Made by a program: the position numbers and the translations under genes. 64,000 nt of DNA from Paenibacillus planticolens. Its GTDB lineage: Bacteria; Bacillota; Bacilli; Paenibacillales; NBRC-103111. This document shows, in pieces, positions 22,022-29,759 of this stretch. The notes beneath the pieces were generated by a model that did no database searches, was not told the origin of the DNA, and saw nothing but the letters and a program-made list of their open reading frames with translations. Position 1 is the stretch's first letter. Each line of letters opens with the position of its first letter. Location: assembly GCF_013141725.1 (NCBI RefSeq), contig NZ_WHNZ01000007.1, positions 372,001 to 436,000 of the forward strand. Reading direction: 5' to 3'.

Positions 22022-23130
22022 AACCTTATTCTGTAGTCTGGAAAGGACCTGTTCACAGAACAAGCGGTCTCGGCCGTGCAAGCAGATCTTATATACGATC
22101 ACTAAAACGGCAAGGTGTTGCGGTTAGCGTAAGTGCTACCAAGCATCCCTCCAAAGGCAAAAAGGCGCTTATTTTTCACTACATTCCTACCCGCATGAAA
22201 TGGAAGATCGAACGAAGCCGTTTTGACCCTATCCTGTTGAATACCGTTTGGGAAACAAGCAAGACTCCCAAAGGCTGGCTTCCTCATATGAATAAATTCG
22301 ATGCGGTTTTTGTACCCTCTCAGCATAATAAAAAAGCACTCAAGCATAGCGGCGTCAAAGTCCCGATTTATATTGCTCCACATGGCGTAAACACCAAGGA
22401 GTTTCGTCCGAATAACAAAAAGTTTCATTTGCCGGATGCGGCGGGCAAGTTTACGTTCGTATCTGTCTTCGGCTTCCAGCATCGCAAAAATCCAGAAGGC
22501 TTGCTAAGGGCCTATTGGGAAGAATTTTCGTCTAAAGATAACGTTATTCTTGTTATCAAAACAAACGGATACGCCTCTTATGAGAATGAGAAATGGATTA
22601 AACACAAAATATCGCAATACAAAAAAAGACTGGGTATCCGCAAAAATACAGCCCCTGTGGTCATTATCGGCAGGCGACTCAGAGAAAGCCAGCTGAAAGG
22701 GCTATATACGCTCGGTGACGCCTTCGTCCTCCCTACCCGCGGCGAGGGTGTCGGATTGCCCTTTCTTGAAGCGCTGGCGAGCGGCGTGCCGGTCATCGCG
22801 ACAGGTTGGGGCGGGCAAATGGATTTCCTTACACCCAACAATTCGTTCCTGATTCCTTATCAGCTGAGGAACCCGTCCGTAAGCATGAAAAGTCCGCATG
22901 CCATCTCTAGAAAGTTCAGCCATCTGTTTGCGCAAAAGGGACAACAATGGGCGGAGCCGGATCTGCACAGCTTAAAAAAGATTATGAGGAAAGCGTACGA
23001 GAATCCCGGGCTTTGTAAAGCAAAAGGACGCCAAGGGAGATCCGATATGTCTCATCAATCATGGAATCGCGCCGGGGCGTTAATGAAGCAGGCGATTGAA
23101 CGTGTCATTCGCTCCAAGAAAGAAAGATGA
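22018..23130 (+). CDS. GT4-family glycosyltransferase
   Basis: The 370-residue GT-B enzyme opens with SVVWKGPVHRTSGLGRASR, a typical N-terminal glycine loop, and has the donor-side motif VLPTRGEGVGLPFLEALASG with the E-x7-E pattern of GT4 retaining enzymes, followed by VPVIATGWGG. Unusually basic overall (many Lys/Arg). The start codon overlaps the stop of the upstream gene by four bases, implying translational coupling. It probably works with the neighbouring GT and the GDP-mannose-type nucleotidyltransferase on one glycan; sugar and acceptor are unknown. Confidence 0.85.
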   Translation: MKPYSVVWKGPVHRTSGLGRASRSYIRSLKRQGVAVSVSATKHPSKGKKALIFHYIPTRMKWKIERSRFDPILLNTVWETSKTPKGWLPHMNKFDAVFVPSQHNKKALKHSGVKVPIYIAPHGVNTKEFRPNNKKFHLPDAAGKFTFVSVFGFQHRKNPEGLLRAYWEEFSSKDNVILVIKTNGYASYENEKWIKHKISQYKKRLGIRKNTAPVVIIGRRLRESQLKGLYTLGDAFVLPTRGEGVGLPFLEALASGVPVIATGWGGQMDFLTPNNSFLIPYQLRNPSVSMKSPHAISRKFSHLFAQKGQQWAEPDLHSLKKIMRKAYENPGLCKAKGRQGRSDMSHQSWNRAGALMKQAIERVIRSKKER

Positions 23131-23163
23131 AGGGGGATGCTTCCCAAGAAAGGAGTATTTGGC

Positions 23164-24504
23164 TTGCGTATTGTACTATTGTGCGGGGGATCTGGAAAAA
23201 GGCTTTGGCCTTTTTCCAACGAGATTCGCTCTAAAGTGTTTCTAAAGCTCTTGAAATCCGAAGACGGTGTCCTTGAGTCGATGATTGAACGAATATGCAG
23301 ACAATTGGATGAAGTGGGACTGCTTCAATCCACTTGTATCGTGACTCATCAAAGTCAATTGGAAATTACGCGGAACTATGTTGGTGAAGGCATCCCTATC
23401 CTATGCGAGCCTTACAAAAGGGGTACTTTTTCAGCCGTCGCTTTAGCTGCAAGTTATCTTCATGAGAACATGCACGTGGATCCGAGTGAAACGATTTGTA
23501 TTCTTCCAGTGGATACTTATGTAGATACCGCGTTCTTCCGGCTGCTTCACCGCTTTCCCGATGTTCTTGAACATTCTAAGGCAGATCTTGCACTCCTCGG
23601 AACCAAGCCTAATGCGCCATCCAATCAATTCGGCTATATTGTTCCGGTTCAGCCCAAAGAGAATGATGAATATTCTTTCGTCCACCATTTCATAGAAAAG
23701 CCGGATGAGCAAACGGCCAGTCGCTTAATCGAAGAGCAAGCGATGTGGAACTGCGGTGTATTTGCATTCCGCTTGAAATTCATGATGACGTTTTTGAAGG
23801 ATAAGGGACATCCAGTTCAAGTGGAGAATTGGCTTGCTGCTTACGAACATCTTGCCAATGCAAGCTTCGATCGGGAAGTCGTTGAGCTCACGAAGCCTGC
23901 GGTTGTAATGAGATATGAAGGAAATTGGAGCGACCTGGGGAGTTGGACGGCGTTAAGCGTTCATTTCGAGGAAAGTGTTATCGGATCCGGACGTATATCG
24001 GATGATTCCGCCAATACCCATCTTATTAATGAACTTCCCTACCCCATTGAAATTATTGGCATCCCGGATATCATTGTTGCGGCAAACTTTGACGGCATTT
24101 TGATCGCTAACAAGGATAAAGCCAATCTGATTAAGGAAAGGCTCGCGCAAACACCACAGATTCCAATGTATGTAGAGAAAAGTTGGGGTTCTTATCGGAT
24201 CCTGAATTATTGGAAAAATGAGATGGGAATCGAAGCCATGATCAAAATCGTGAAGTTCACCCAAGGAAAGTCTACAAGTTATCACCAGCATCTCCAGCGG
24301 AAAGAAATGTTGACGATTTTGTCTGGCACCGCAGAGATCCTCATGGAGGAAAAACGGTATCGGCTGTTGGCGGGCGATGTATTACAAATACCAGCAGGCC
24401 TCAAACATGGCATCAAGGCCGTTACTGATCTTGAGTTGCTGGAAGTCCAGTTAGGTCATGAGCTTGCACAAGAGGATACGATTCGTTTTGCAGTAAATTG
24501 GTAG
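23164..24504 (+). CDS. Mannose-1-phosphate guanylyltransferase-like protein with C-terminal cupin (ManC type)
   Basis: The 446-residue protein has an N-terminal nucleotidyltransferase domain starting RIVLLCGGSGKRLWPFSNE (pyrophosphorylase signature GGxGxRLWP) with HHFIEKPDE, the conserved sugar-binding EKP, and a C-terminal mannose-6-phosphate-isomerase-like cupin (EKSWGSYRIL ... GKSTSYHQHLQRKEMLTIL). This two-domain plan makes GDP-mannose in ManC/AlgA-type enzymes. The likely start is TTG at 23164, nine bases past AAAGGAG; an ATG at 23137 crowds a GGGGG site. It closes the operon with the two glycosyltransferases and probably feeds them. Confidence 0.85.
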   Translation: MRIVLLCGGSGKRLWPFSNEIRSKVFLKLLKSEDGVLESMIERICRQLDEVGLLQSTCIVTHQSQLEITRNYVGEGIPILCEPYKRGTFSAVALAASYLHENMHVDPSETICILPVDTYVDTAFFRLLHRFPDVLEHSKADLALLGTKPNAPSNQFGYIVPVQPKENDEYSFVHHFIEKPDEQTASRLIEEQAMWNCGVFAFRLKFMMTFLKDKGHPVQVENWLAAYEHLANASFDREVVELTKPAVVMRYEGNWSDLGSWTALSVHFEESVIGSGRISDDSANTHLINELPYPIEIIGIPDIIVAANFDGILIANKDKANLIKERLAQTPQIPMYVEKSWGSYRILNYWKNEMGIEAMIKIVKFTQGKSTSYHQHLQRKEMLTILSGTAEILMEEKRYRLLAGDVLQIPAGLKHGIKAVTDLELLEVQLGHELAQEDTIRFAVNW

Positions 24505-24587
24505 AATGTTATGCTTCTGCGGTCAAAATAGTGGGAAAATTCCCCTATAATTTGCCCGCGGAAGCTTGTTCAGCTCCATTTAGCCGG

Positions 24588-24656
24588 AAAAACTCCCTCT
24601 ATTTGCACCGATTTCGAGAGACTCTACGAAATCCGGTCAAATTAACGGGAGTTTTT
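24588..24656 (+). terminator. Very long stem-loop terminator of the glycosyltransferase operon
   Basis: AAAAACTCCC, an inner ATTTG and CCGATTTCG pair with CGAAATCCGG, CAAAT and GGGAGTTTTT over about 70 bases. It ends in a T-run and lies between the ManC-like gene and the convergent epimerase gene, so it could serve both. Confidence 0.75.
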
Positions 24657-24664
24657 CCTTTTAT

Positions 24665-25618
24665 TCAAGAGGAACCCGAAGATTTTGCACGACTATTCCA
24701 CTCAGCTACGACATCTGTAATGCCAGATTGAATCGTCGGGAATTGATAGGAAAACCCGGCCTTCTTCAATTTCTCATTAGAGAAATTAGTATGGGATGTC
24801 GCATATTCGGTTAATACCGGCCCAAGAAGCAGCCGGCACAACCAGGTAGGAACATATCGCTTTTTCTCCCGCACCTTTAGTGCTTCCGCGGATAGTGTGG
24901 TAATATCTCCGCTCCTAATCGGCTTATCGTCTACGAGAATATAACTCTCCCCCGGCTGCCCTGCTTCCAACAAGAAAAGAAAGGCTCTAGCGCAATCTTG
25001 TACATGGATAGGAGAAAATAGTGGATTATGCCCCTTCAGACCAATGACCGGCTTATTCTTTGCAAGCGGCTCCAGAAACAGCTGCGGGAACCAAGAATCC
25101 GCCCCGTACACTTGTCCGGGAAAAGCAGTAACAATCGGAACTCCTTTGTTGACATACCGTGGCAGGATATCGACAGAAGGCGAGATATAAGGCCCCCAGC
25201 CTTTAGGTTGAGATCGAAACGTTTCGATTGCTGGATCCCCTTCGCCAGCATCACCCAAATAACTGGTGCCCGCTATATATATCAGTTTTTTAAGCCGTTC
25301 CGCGTTGATATTATCCAGCAGTCGAACTGTCATGTCGTAATGCCCTTTTTGATAGTTTTGGGCGACCTTCGTTGTAACCTTTTTTCCCCATGTTGGCGGC
25401 GCAGCTAAGTGAATGACATACTCAGCGTCTGCCAGCTCCTTTTGCCAGTCACCCTCTTCCAGCAGATCGCCGACCAAGGTTTTTGCGCCTTTACGCTGTA
25501 GTTCATCGGCTTTCTTCGCGTCTCTTGTCAACACAGTAACTGGATAGCCTTGCTGCAGAGCCACGTCAACCGTTCTGCTTCCGATATACCCGGTACCGCC
25601 TGTAATAAAAATCGACAT
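24665..25618 (-). CDS. NAD(P)-dependent epimerase/dehydratase family protein
   Basis: The 317-residue protein starts MSIFITGGTGYIGSRTVDVA, a Rossmann GGTGYIGS nucleotide loop of extended short-chain dehydrogenases. The usual YxxxK is not clearly present: the region AGTSYLGDAGEGDP lies where the catalytic tyrosine is expected, so it may be an atypical member. The C-terminal half has the substrate domain with PIHVQDCARAF. It resembles NAD-dependent epimerases/hydroxysteroid-dehydrogenase-like proteins; the substrate is unknown. Start 25618 follows AAGGTGGG; a more upstream ATG at 25648 lacks a site. Confidence 0.8.
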   Translation of the reverse strand: MSIFITGGTGYIGSRTVDVALQQGYPVTVLTRDAKKADELQRKGAKTLVGDLLEEGDWQKELADAEYVIHLAAPPTWGKKVTTKVAQNYQKGHYDMTVRLLDNINAERLKKLIYIAGTSYLGDAGEGDPAIETFRSQPKGWGPYISPSVDILPRYVNKGVPIVTAFPGQVYGADSWFPQLFLEPLAKNKPVIGLKGHNPLFSPIHVQDCARAFLFLLEAGQPGESYILVDDKPIRSGDITTLSAEALKVREKKRYVPTWLCRLLLGPVLTEYATSHTNFSNEKLKKAGFSYQFPTIQSGITDVVAEWNSRAKSSGSS

Positions 25619-25746
25619 CTTTCTACCCACCTTTTCCATAACTATCACATATAGTTCTCCAAAAACAAATGTTTTCCTTTTTTTGTAAGACTAGTTTGCA
25701 AAATTTGGCGACAATTGGGTTACGCGGCTTGGTCCTTGTCGGTCAT

Positions 25747-25869
25747 AGCGGCCGTTATATTCGCGAAAAGCATCGTGTCTCTCTGCTGACGGACAACAGA
25801 GTTCTTATTTGCCAATTTTCGGGATAAATCAGTCTCCAAATGAGCAAGTATCAGCGCTGATGTCCGTTA
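25747..25869 (-). repeat. Dispersed 123-bp intergenic repeat, copy 2 (inverted)
   Basis: Reverse complement of this stretch matches 6791-6913 end to end with about 14 substitutions and no indels. The hairpin arm on one side has mutated (TTGTCCGT instead of ATGTCCGT), while the AATATAACGGCCGCT end is unchanged. It lies in the gap 25619-26001, which otherwise shows no gene. Confidence 0.8.
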
Positions 25870-26001
25870 CATTTCAATACTAGACTCCAAATCGCCTTGT
25901 CGAGCAATTAGGTAAAAAGATCTGATTATTTCGTCCAAGCATTTAGTTTAATAGGTTCGTACTCTATATAGTCATCACATTTTGAATAGGAGGTCATGTG
26001 A

Positions 26002-26103
26002 ATGGGTTACACGGCTGGTTATGGGGTAGGCACTTCTTCAACAGCAATTGTTCTTGTTCTTTTCATCTTATTAGTTATTATTTTAACGGCGTTTAGTTTT
26101 TAA
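26002..26103 (+). CDS. YjcZ-family sporulation miniprotein (copy 1, divergent)
   Basis: A 33-residue protein: MGYTAGYGVGTSSTAIVLVL at the start and one hydrophobic helix ending LTAFSF. This is the Gly/Tyr-rich head plus single transmembrane segment of the YjcZ/SscA-like sporulation proteins, which are found in spores or their coat. TAGGAGG precedes the ATG. It is the first of four tandem copies and differs in sequence from the other three. Confidence 0.75.
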   Translation: MGYTAGYGVGTSSTAIVLVLFILLVIILTAFSF

Positions 26104-26151
26104 TGAACTGAAAATGATATGAAATCAACTTAAATGAAAAGAGGAATTTGA

Positions 26152-26262
26152 ATGGGCGTTGGTGTGGGAACAACAGGAGTAGGGTATGGCGGTACGAATG
26201 CAGCTGCAGTTTTGGTTCTATTCATACTATTGGTCATTATTACGATGACATTTGCTTGGTAA
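26152..26262 (+). CDS. YjcZ-family sporulation miniprotein (copy 2)
   Basis: 36 residues: a Gly-rich head MGVGVGTTGVGYGGTNAA and a hydrophobic segment VLVLFILLVIITMTFAW. Copies 2, 3 and 4 encode the same protein with different third-base choices. GAGGAA before the ATG serves as ribosome site. 48 bases follow the previous copy. Confidence 0.75.
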   Translation: MGVGVGTTGVGYGGTNAAAVLVLFILLVIITMTFAW

Positions 26263-26309
26263 ATGCGATTTCTGAGAATGATTATGGTTTATGAAAGGAG
26301 GAGCTGACT

Positions 26310-26420
26310 ATGGGTGTTGGTGTCGGAACAACAGGCGTAGGATATGGCGGTACGAATGCTGCTGCAGTATTGGTTCTTTTTATTTTATTAGTGATTATTA
26401 CGATGACATTTGCTTGGTGA
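26310..26420 (+). CDS. YjcZ-family sporulation miniprotein (copy 3)
   Basis: Same 36-residue protein as copy 2, ending in TGA rather than TAA. AAAGGAGGAGC stands before the ATG. The DNA differs from copies 2 and 4 only at synonymous positions, as seen in the valine, glycine and leucine codons. Confidence 0.75.
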   Translation: MGVGVGTTGVGYGGTNAAAVLVLFILLVIITMTFAW

Positions 26421-26468
26421 ATCTGGATTTTGGGAATTGATAACGGTGTAGGAAGGGAGGATTTGGAT

Positions 26469-26579
26469 ATGGGAGTTGGTGTAGGAACAACAGGAGTAGG
26501 ATACGGCGGTACGAATGCTGCTGCAGTCTTGGTTCTCTTTATTTTATTAGTGATTATTACGATGACATTTGCTTGGTAA
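26469..26579 (+). CDS. YjcZ-family sporulation miniprotein (copy 4)
   Basis: Same 36-residue protein as copies 2 and 3. AAGGGAGGATTTGGAT precedes the ATG. A terminator follows within 45 bases, so the four genes probably form one transcript. Confidence 0.75.
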   Translation: MGVGVGTTGVGYGGTNAAAVLVLFILLVIITMTFAW

Positions 26580-26619
26580 TGGATTAATATTACCTTCCAA
26601 ATAATGTGTTATGAATAAT

Positions 26620-26653
26620 GCCCTCTCTCGTCCGTAGACGGGTGAGGGCTTTG
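26620..26653. terminator. Terminator between YjcZ cluster and GH127 gene
   Basis: GCCCTCTC.CGTC-cgta-GACG.GTGAGGGC followed by TTT; it lies between convergent genes and could serve both. Confidence 0.75.
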
Positions 26654-26659
26654 GTTATT

Positions 26660-28621
26660 TTACTGCTCTTTTACCCAAACGGTCATTTCACCGCTCCCAC
26701 GATTCGCCCATGCATAGTACGGGATAAACTTCAGAGCGACTTTGTTCATATAAGTCTCCGCATTATCCCGATATAGATGGTCTCCCCATCCGCTCGACTC
26801 CAGCCGTTTTCCTCGCACGTTGATGGTCTGAATGCCACCCAAAAGCTCATCTTCGAATCGCGTCTCATCCTCAGACTCTGTCTCTCGCTCTACAAATACG
26901 CGGTGCAGGGACGAACCGTTATCCGCCTCTTCCAAGCAATATACCAACGGTCCGCGCTGCAGCGCAACTTTCCCGATGTTTGCACGAACGTTAGGATGCC
27001 CGATCATCCTGCCGACTTGCATAGGCAGAACAAGCTCTACGCGATCTCCCGGCTGCCACGTTCTATTGATATACGCATAGCCATTCGTACAAACTTCCGC
27101 AAGTGAAATCGTTTCCCCTTGCACATGCAGCTTCGCTTCCCGGCACCATTTCGGGATACGCAAAGCGAGGGTGAATGCCACTTCCTTCTCAGTCTCAATT
27201 TGAAATTGGGCGAGACCTTCCCAAGGAAATTGAGATTGCTGAACGATCTTCACCTGCTGCCCCTCAATATCTACGGAGGCCTGGTTTCCAATATATAGGT
27301 TTGCGTAAACAGTGCGACCTTGGATATTGTAAATATATTGGCCTAAAGAAGCGAGCAATCGCGCAATGTTCGGCGGGCAGCAGGCACACCCGAACCATCC
27401 TTGCCGCTCTGCCTTCACATGGTTCACAGTGTGATTTTTACCGATGGCCTCGGGCCATACTTCCAGCGGGTTCACATAGAAAAACCGCTTGCCGTCCCGC
27501 GACATTCCAGAGATAACGGTGTTGTATAAAGCCTGCTCCATGACGTCGGCATACTCGCTATTCGCTTCGATCTGCAGCATGCGCTGGGCGAAAAAAATCA
27601 ATCCGATCGAGGCGCAAGTCTCCGCATAGGCGGTATCGTTAGGCAGATCGTAATCGAGCGAGAACGCTTCACCATGTTCCATAGAGCCTATGGCTCCTGT
27701 AATGTACATGCGTTTGCTGACCATGTTTCTCCACAATCTGCGGCAAGCCTCGAGAAGTTCGGTATCACCGGTTGCCGCAGCGACATCGGCCATTCCCGTA
27801 CACATGTACACGGCGCGAACCGCGTGACCCTCTGCCGTTTGTTGTTCCCGAACCGGTACATGCGCTTGACTGTAAGCTCGGTCATGAACGATGTCCAACA
27901 TCGGAAAGTGTACCTTCATATTGCGTTTATGGAATTCCTTCTCATAAAAGCTCGGCTCTTTCCCTCTCTCGTCCAGAAAAAATTGACTGAGACTCAAATA
28001 TTTTTCATTTTGTGTGACATTGTACAGCTTCACAAGCGCTAACTCAATTTCTTGATGTCCGTCGTAACCGTTGATTTGATCGGGTCCATTACCAAATACT
28101 TGATCAATGCAATCCCCCAGACGGCAGGCAACGTCAAGCACTTTTCGTTTTCCTGTCGCGTTGTAATACGCCACAGCTGCTTCGATGAAGTGGCCTGCGC
28201 AATAAAGCTCATGGCATTCCGCCAGATTCGTCCATCGGCTTTCAGGTTCTTTAAGTGTGAAATAAGTGTTCAGGTAACCATCCTTATGCTGCGCCTTATC
28301 GATGATGTCGATGACCTCATCGGCCAATTGTTCCAGCTCGGGATCTGCTCCGGTCTCCAATAAATAGCCCACCGCTTCGAGCCATTTCGAGACATCGCTG
28401 TCCTGAAATACCATTCCGTAAAATTCACCGGTTTCCAAACCAGCAGCAATTTTAAAATTTTTAATCGCGTGGCTTGGCGCCGCCCCTTCTACTCGGTCAT
28501 TTAAGGCTTCCCATTGATAAGGCACGACGACTTCTCGAACCAATCGGATATAAGCCGACCAAAAATCATCCGTAATCTGCACATCTTTCAAAGATAAAGG
28601 CCTGGAGATGGATATGCTCAT
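26660..28621 (-). CDS. GH127 beta-L-arabinofuranosidase-like glycosidase (DUF1680)
   Basis: The 653-residue protein is a GH127-type (alpha/alpha)6-barrel glycosidase without a signal peptide, so intracellular. Visible family features are the barrel opening ITDDFWSAYIRLVREVV, HELYCAGHFIEAAVAYY, and the GCACCPPNIARLLASLGQYI cysteine-rich motif, which in characterised members binds zinc and holds the catalytic cysteine nucleophile. GH127 members cleave terminal beta-L-arabinofuranose or related residues. Start 28621 follows AAAGGGG and fits the family start; an ORF extension to 28714 has no site. It is divergent from an AraC-type regulator, which probably controls it. Oligosaccharides imported by the nearby ABC system would be its substrate. 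Confidence 0.9.
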   Translation of the reverse strand: MSISISRPLSLKDVQITDDFWSAYIRLVREVVVPYQWEALNDRVEGAAPSHAIKNFKIAAGLETGEFYGMVFQDSDVSKWLEAVGYLLETGADPELEQLADEVIDIIDKAQHKDGYLNTYFTLKEPESRWTNLAECHELYCAGHFIEAAVAYYNATGKRKVLDVACRLGDCIDQVFGNGPDQINGYDGHQEIELALVKLYNVTQNEKYLSLSQFFLDERGKEPSFYEKEFHKRNMKVHFPMLDIVHDRAYSQAHVPVREQQTAEGHAVRAVYMCTGMADVAAATGDTELLEACRRLWRNMVSKRMYITGAIGSMEHGEAFSLDYDLPNDTAYAETCASIGLIFFAQRMLQIEANSEYADVMEQALYNTVISGMSRDGKRFFYVNPLEVWPEAIGKNHTVNHVKAERQGWFGCACCPPNIARLLASLGQYIYNIQGRTVYANLYIGNQASVDIEGQQVKIVQQSQFPWEGLAQFQIETEKEVAFTLALRIPKWCREAKLHVQGETISLAEVCTNGYAYINRTWQPGDRVELVLPMQVGRMIGHPNVRANIGKVALQRGPLVYCLEEADNGSSLHRVFVERETESEDETRFEDELLGGIQTINVRGKRLESSGWGDHLYRDNAETYMNKVALKFIPYYAWANRGSGEMTVWVKEQ

Positions 28622-28660
28622 GAGTTGAATCCCCTTTACTATAGAAATAGGCTCGCTTTT

Positions 28661-28674
28661 GATTAGCGCTTTCA
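28661..28674 (-). promoter_or_regulatory. Partial cre-like site upstream of GH127
   Basis: On the minus strand TGAAAGCGCTAATC matches the first ten positions of the CcpA consensus exactly and loses the final CA. It sits about 40 bases before the GH127 start in the divergent promoter region. Confidence 0.4.
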
Positions 28675-28765
28675 TGAATATCATACATGGTGTAAGATGG
28701 TAATTATATAGCATTTTACAACCAGTTTTTTAAAAATTACAACCTTATCACAGGATGGTTAACCA

Positions 28766-29659
28766 ATGAACTTTTCACCGGTTCTTCATTTTATTTCACC
28801 CCCCGTTCCTTACTTTCTTGATTGCGGACGTGCTATTTATCGTAAAGGTGAACAGCACATCAATAGGAACCAAATCGGCGTATTTGATTTGATTGTCGTG
28901 ACGGACGGTTCCTTGCATGTTGGCGAAGGCTCACAGGAATGGACGCTTCAGAACGGAGATGCGCTCATCTTAAGGCCTGACGCGAACCATTACGGCACGT
29001 TGCCGTGCCAAAGTGAATCGAGTATTATCTGGATTCATTTCCAAACCTTCGGCGCATGGGAAGAATGCAGCAGTATGAAGGTATGTCTGGAAAATCGGAA
29101 TACGCTCATCAACGATCATAAGCACAATGCCTATTTGCATCACAGTGAGGTATGTTCGATCTTTATTCCGAAGTTTATGAAACTGTCACAAAAAGCATTG
29201 GACATCCTGGATCAGTTTTTCTTGTTGGATGAAGAGCCGCGATCGCTGCGCAATTGGAAAAGGCAAACCGTATTTCAGCAATTCATGCAGCTGATCGACC
29301 GGGATCTGGCTTTGGCATCCGATGTCTCGGCGATCCATCTAGCCGAAAAAATTGAACTGTTTATTCGCCAAAACTTCGCCCAGAAAATCACGAATCCCGT
29401 GCTGCAGCAGGAACTCAACTATCACCCCAATTATTTGGCAAAATGTATGCTCAAAGTGTACGGCGTCACGCCGATGGATTACCTGTGCCAGTACCGCATC
29501 GAACAAGCGAAAAAACTCCTGATCCAAACGAATTGGTCGATGACACGCATCGCTGAGGAAGTTGGATTCCAGTATGGGTCCTACTTCTCATCCTGTTTCT
29601 CCAATCAAGAAGGTATCTCACCGCTTAACTTTCGGAAAAAGTTTATTAGAGCTACGTAA
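28766..29659 (+). CDS. AraC-family transcriptional regulator
   Basis: The 297-residue protein has an N-terminal cupin sensor (about 20-110, VTDGSLHVGEGSQEWTLQNG, then DALILRPDANHYG) and a C-terminal double helix-turn-helix (about 200-295) with NYHPNYLAKCMLKVYGVTPM and the second HTH MTRIAEEVGFQYGSYFSSCF. Such regulators bind sugar-related effectors and usually activate a neighbouring glycosidase operon. It is transcribed away from the GH127 gene with a 144-base shared promoter region, suggesting control of GH127. AGGATGG precedes the ATG. Confidence 0.9.
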   Translation: MNFSPVLHFISPPVPYFLDCGRAIYRKGEQHINRNQIGVFDLIVVTDGSLHVGEGSQEWTLQNGDALILRPDANHYGTLPCQSESSIIWIHFQTFGAWEECSSMKVCLENRNTLINDHKHNAYLHHSEVCSIFIPKFMKLSQKALDILDQFFLLDEEPRSLRNWKRQTVFQQFMQLIDRDLALASDVSAIHLAEKIELFIRQNFAQKITNPVLQQELNYHPNYLAKCMLKVYGVTPMDYLCQYRIEQAKKLLIQTNWSMTRIAEEVGFQYGSYFSSCFSNQEGISPLNFRKKFIRAT

Positions 29660-29695
29660 TGAATGCAGAGGATCTGCGTCATATTCCCATAGCCG

Positions 29696-29746
29696 CCAAA
29701 GGGGCTATCCAGCAGGTCTCTTTGACCTTTTGGACAGCCCCTTTGG
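29696..29746. terminator. Strong bidirectional terminator
   Basis: CCAAAGGGGCT.TCCAG.AGGTC and GACCT..TGGA.AGCCCCTTTGG form a long stem between the AraC gene and the 3' end of the convergent GH51 gene. Confidence 0.85.
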
Positions 29747-29759
29747 GTATGCGATCTAA

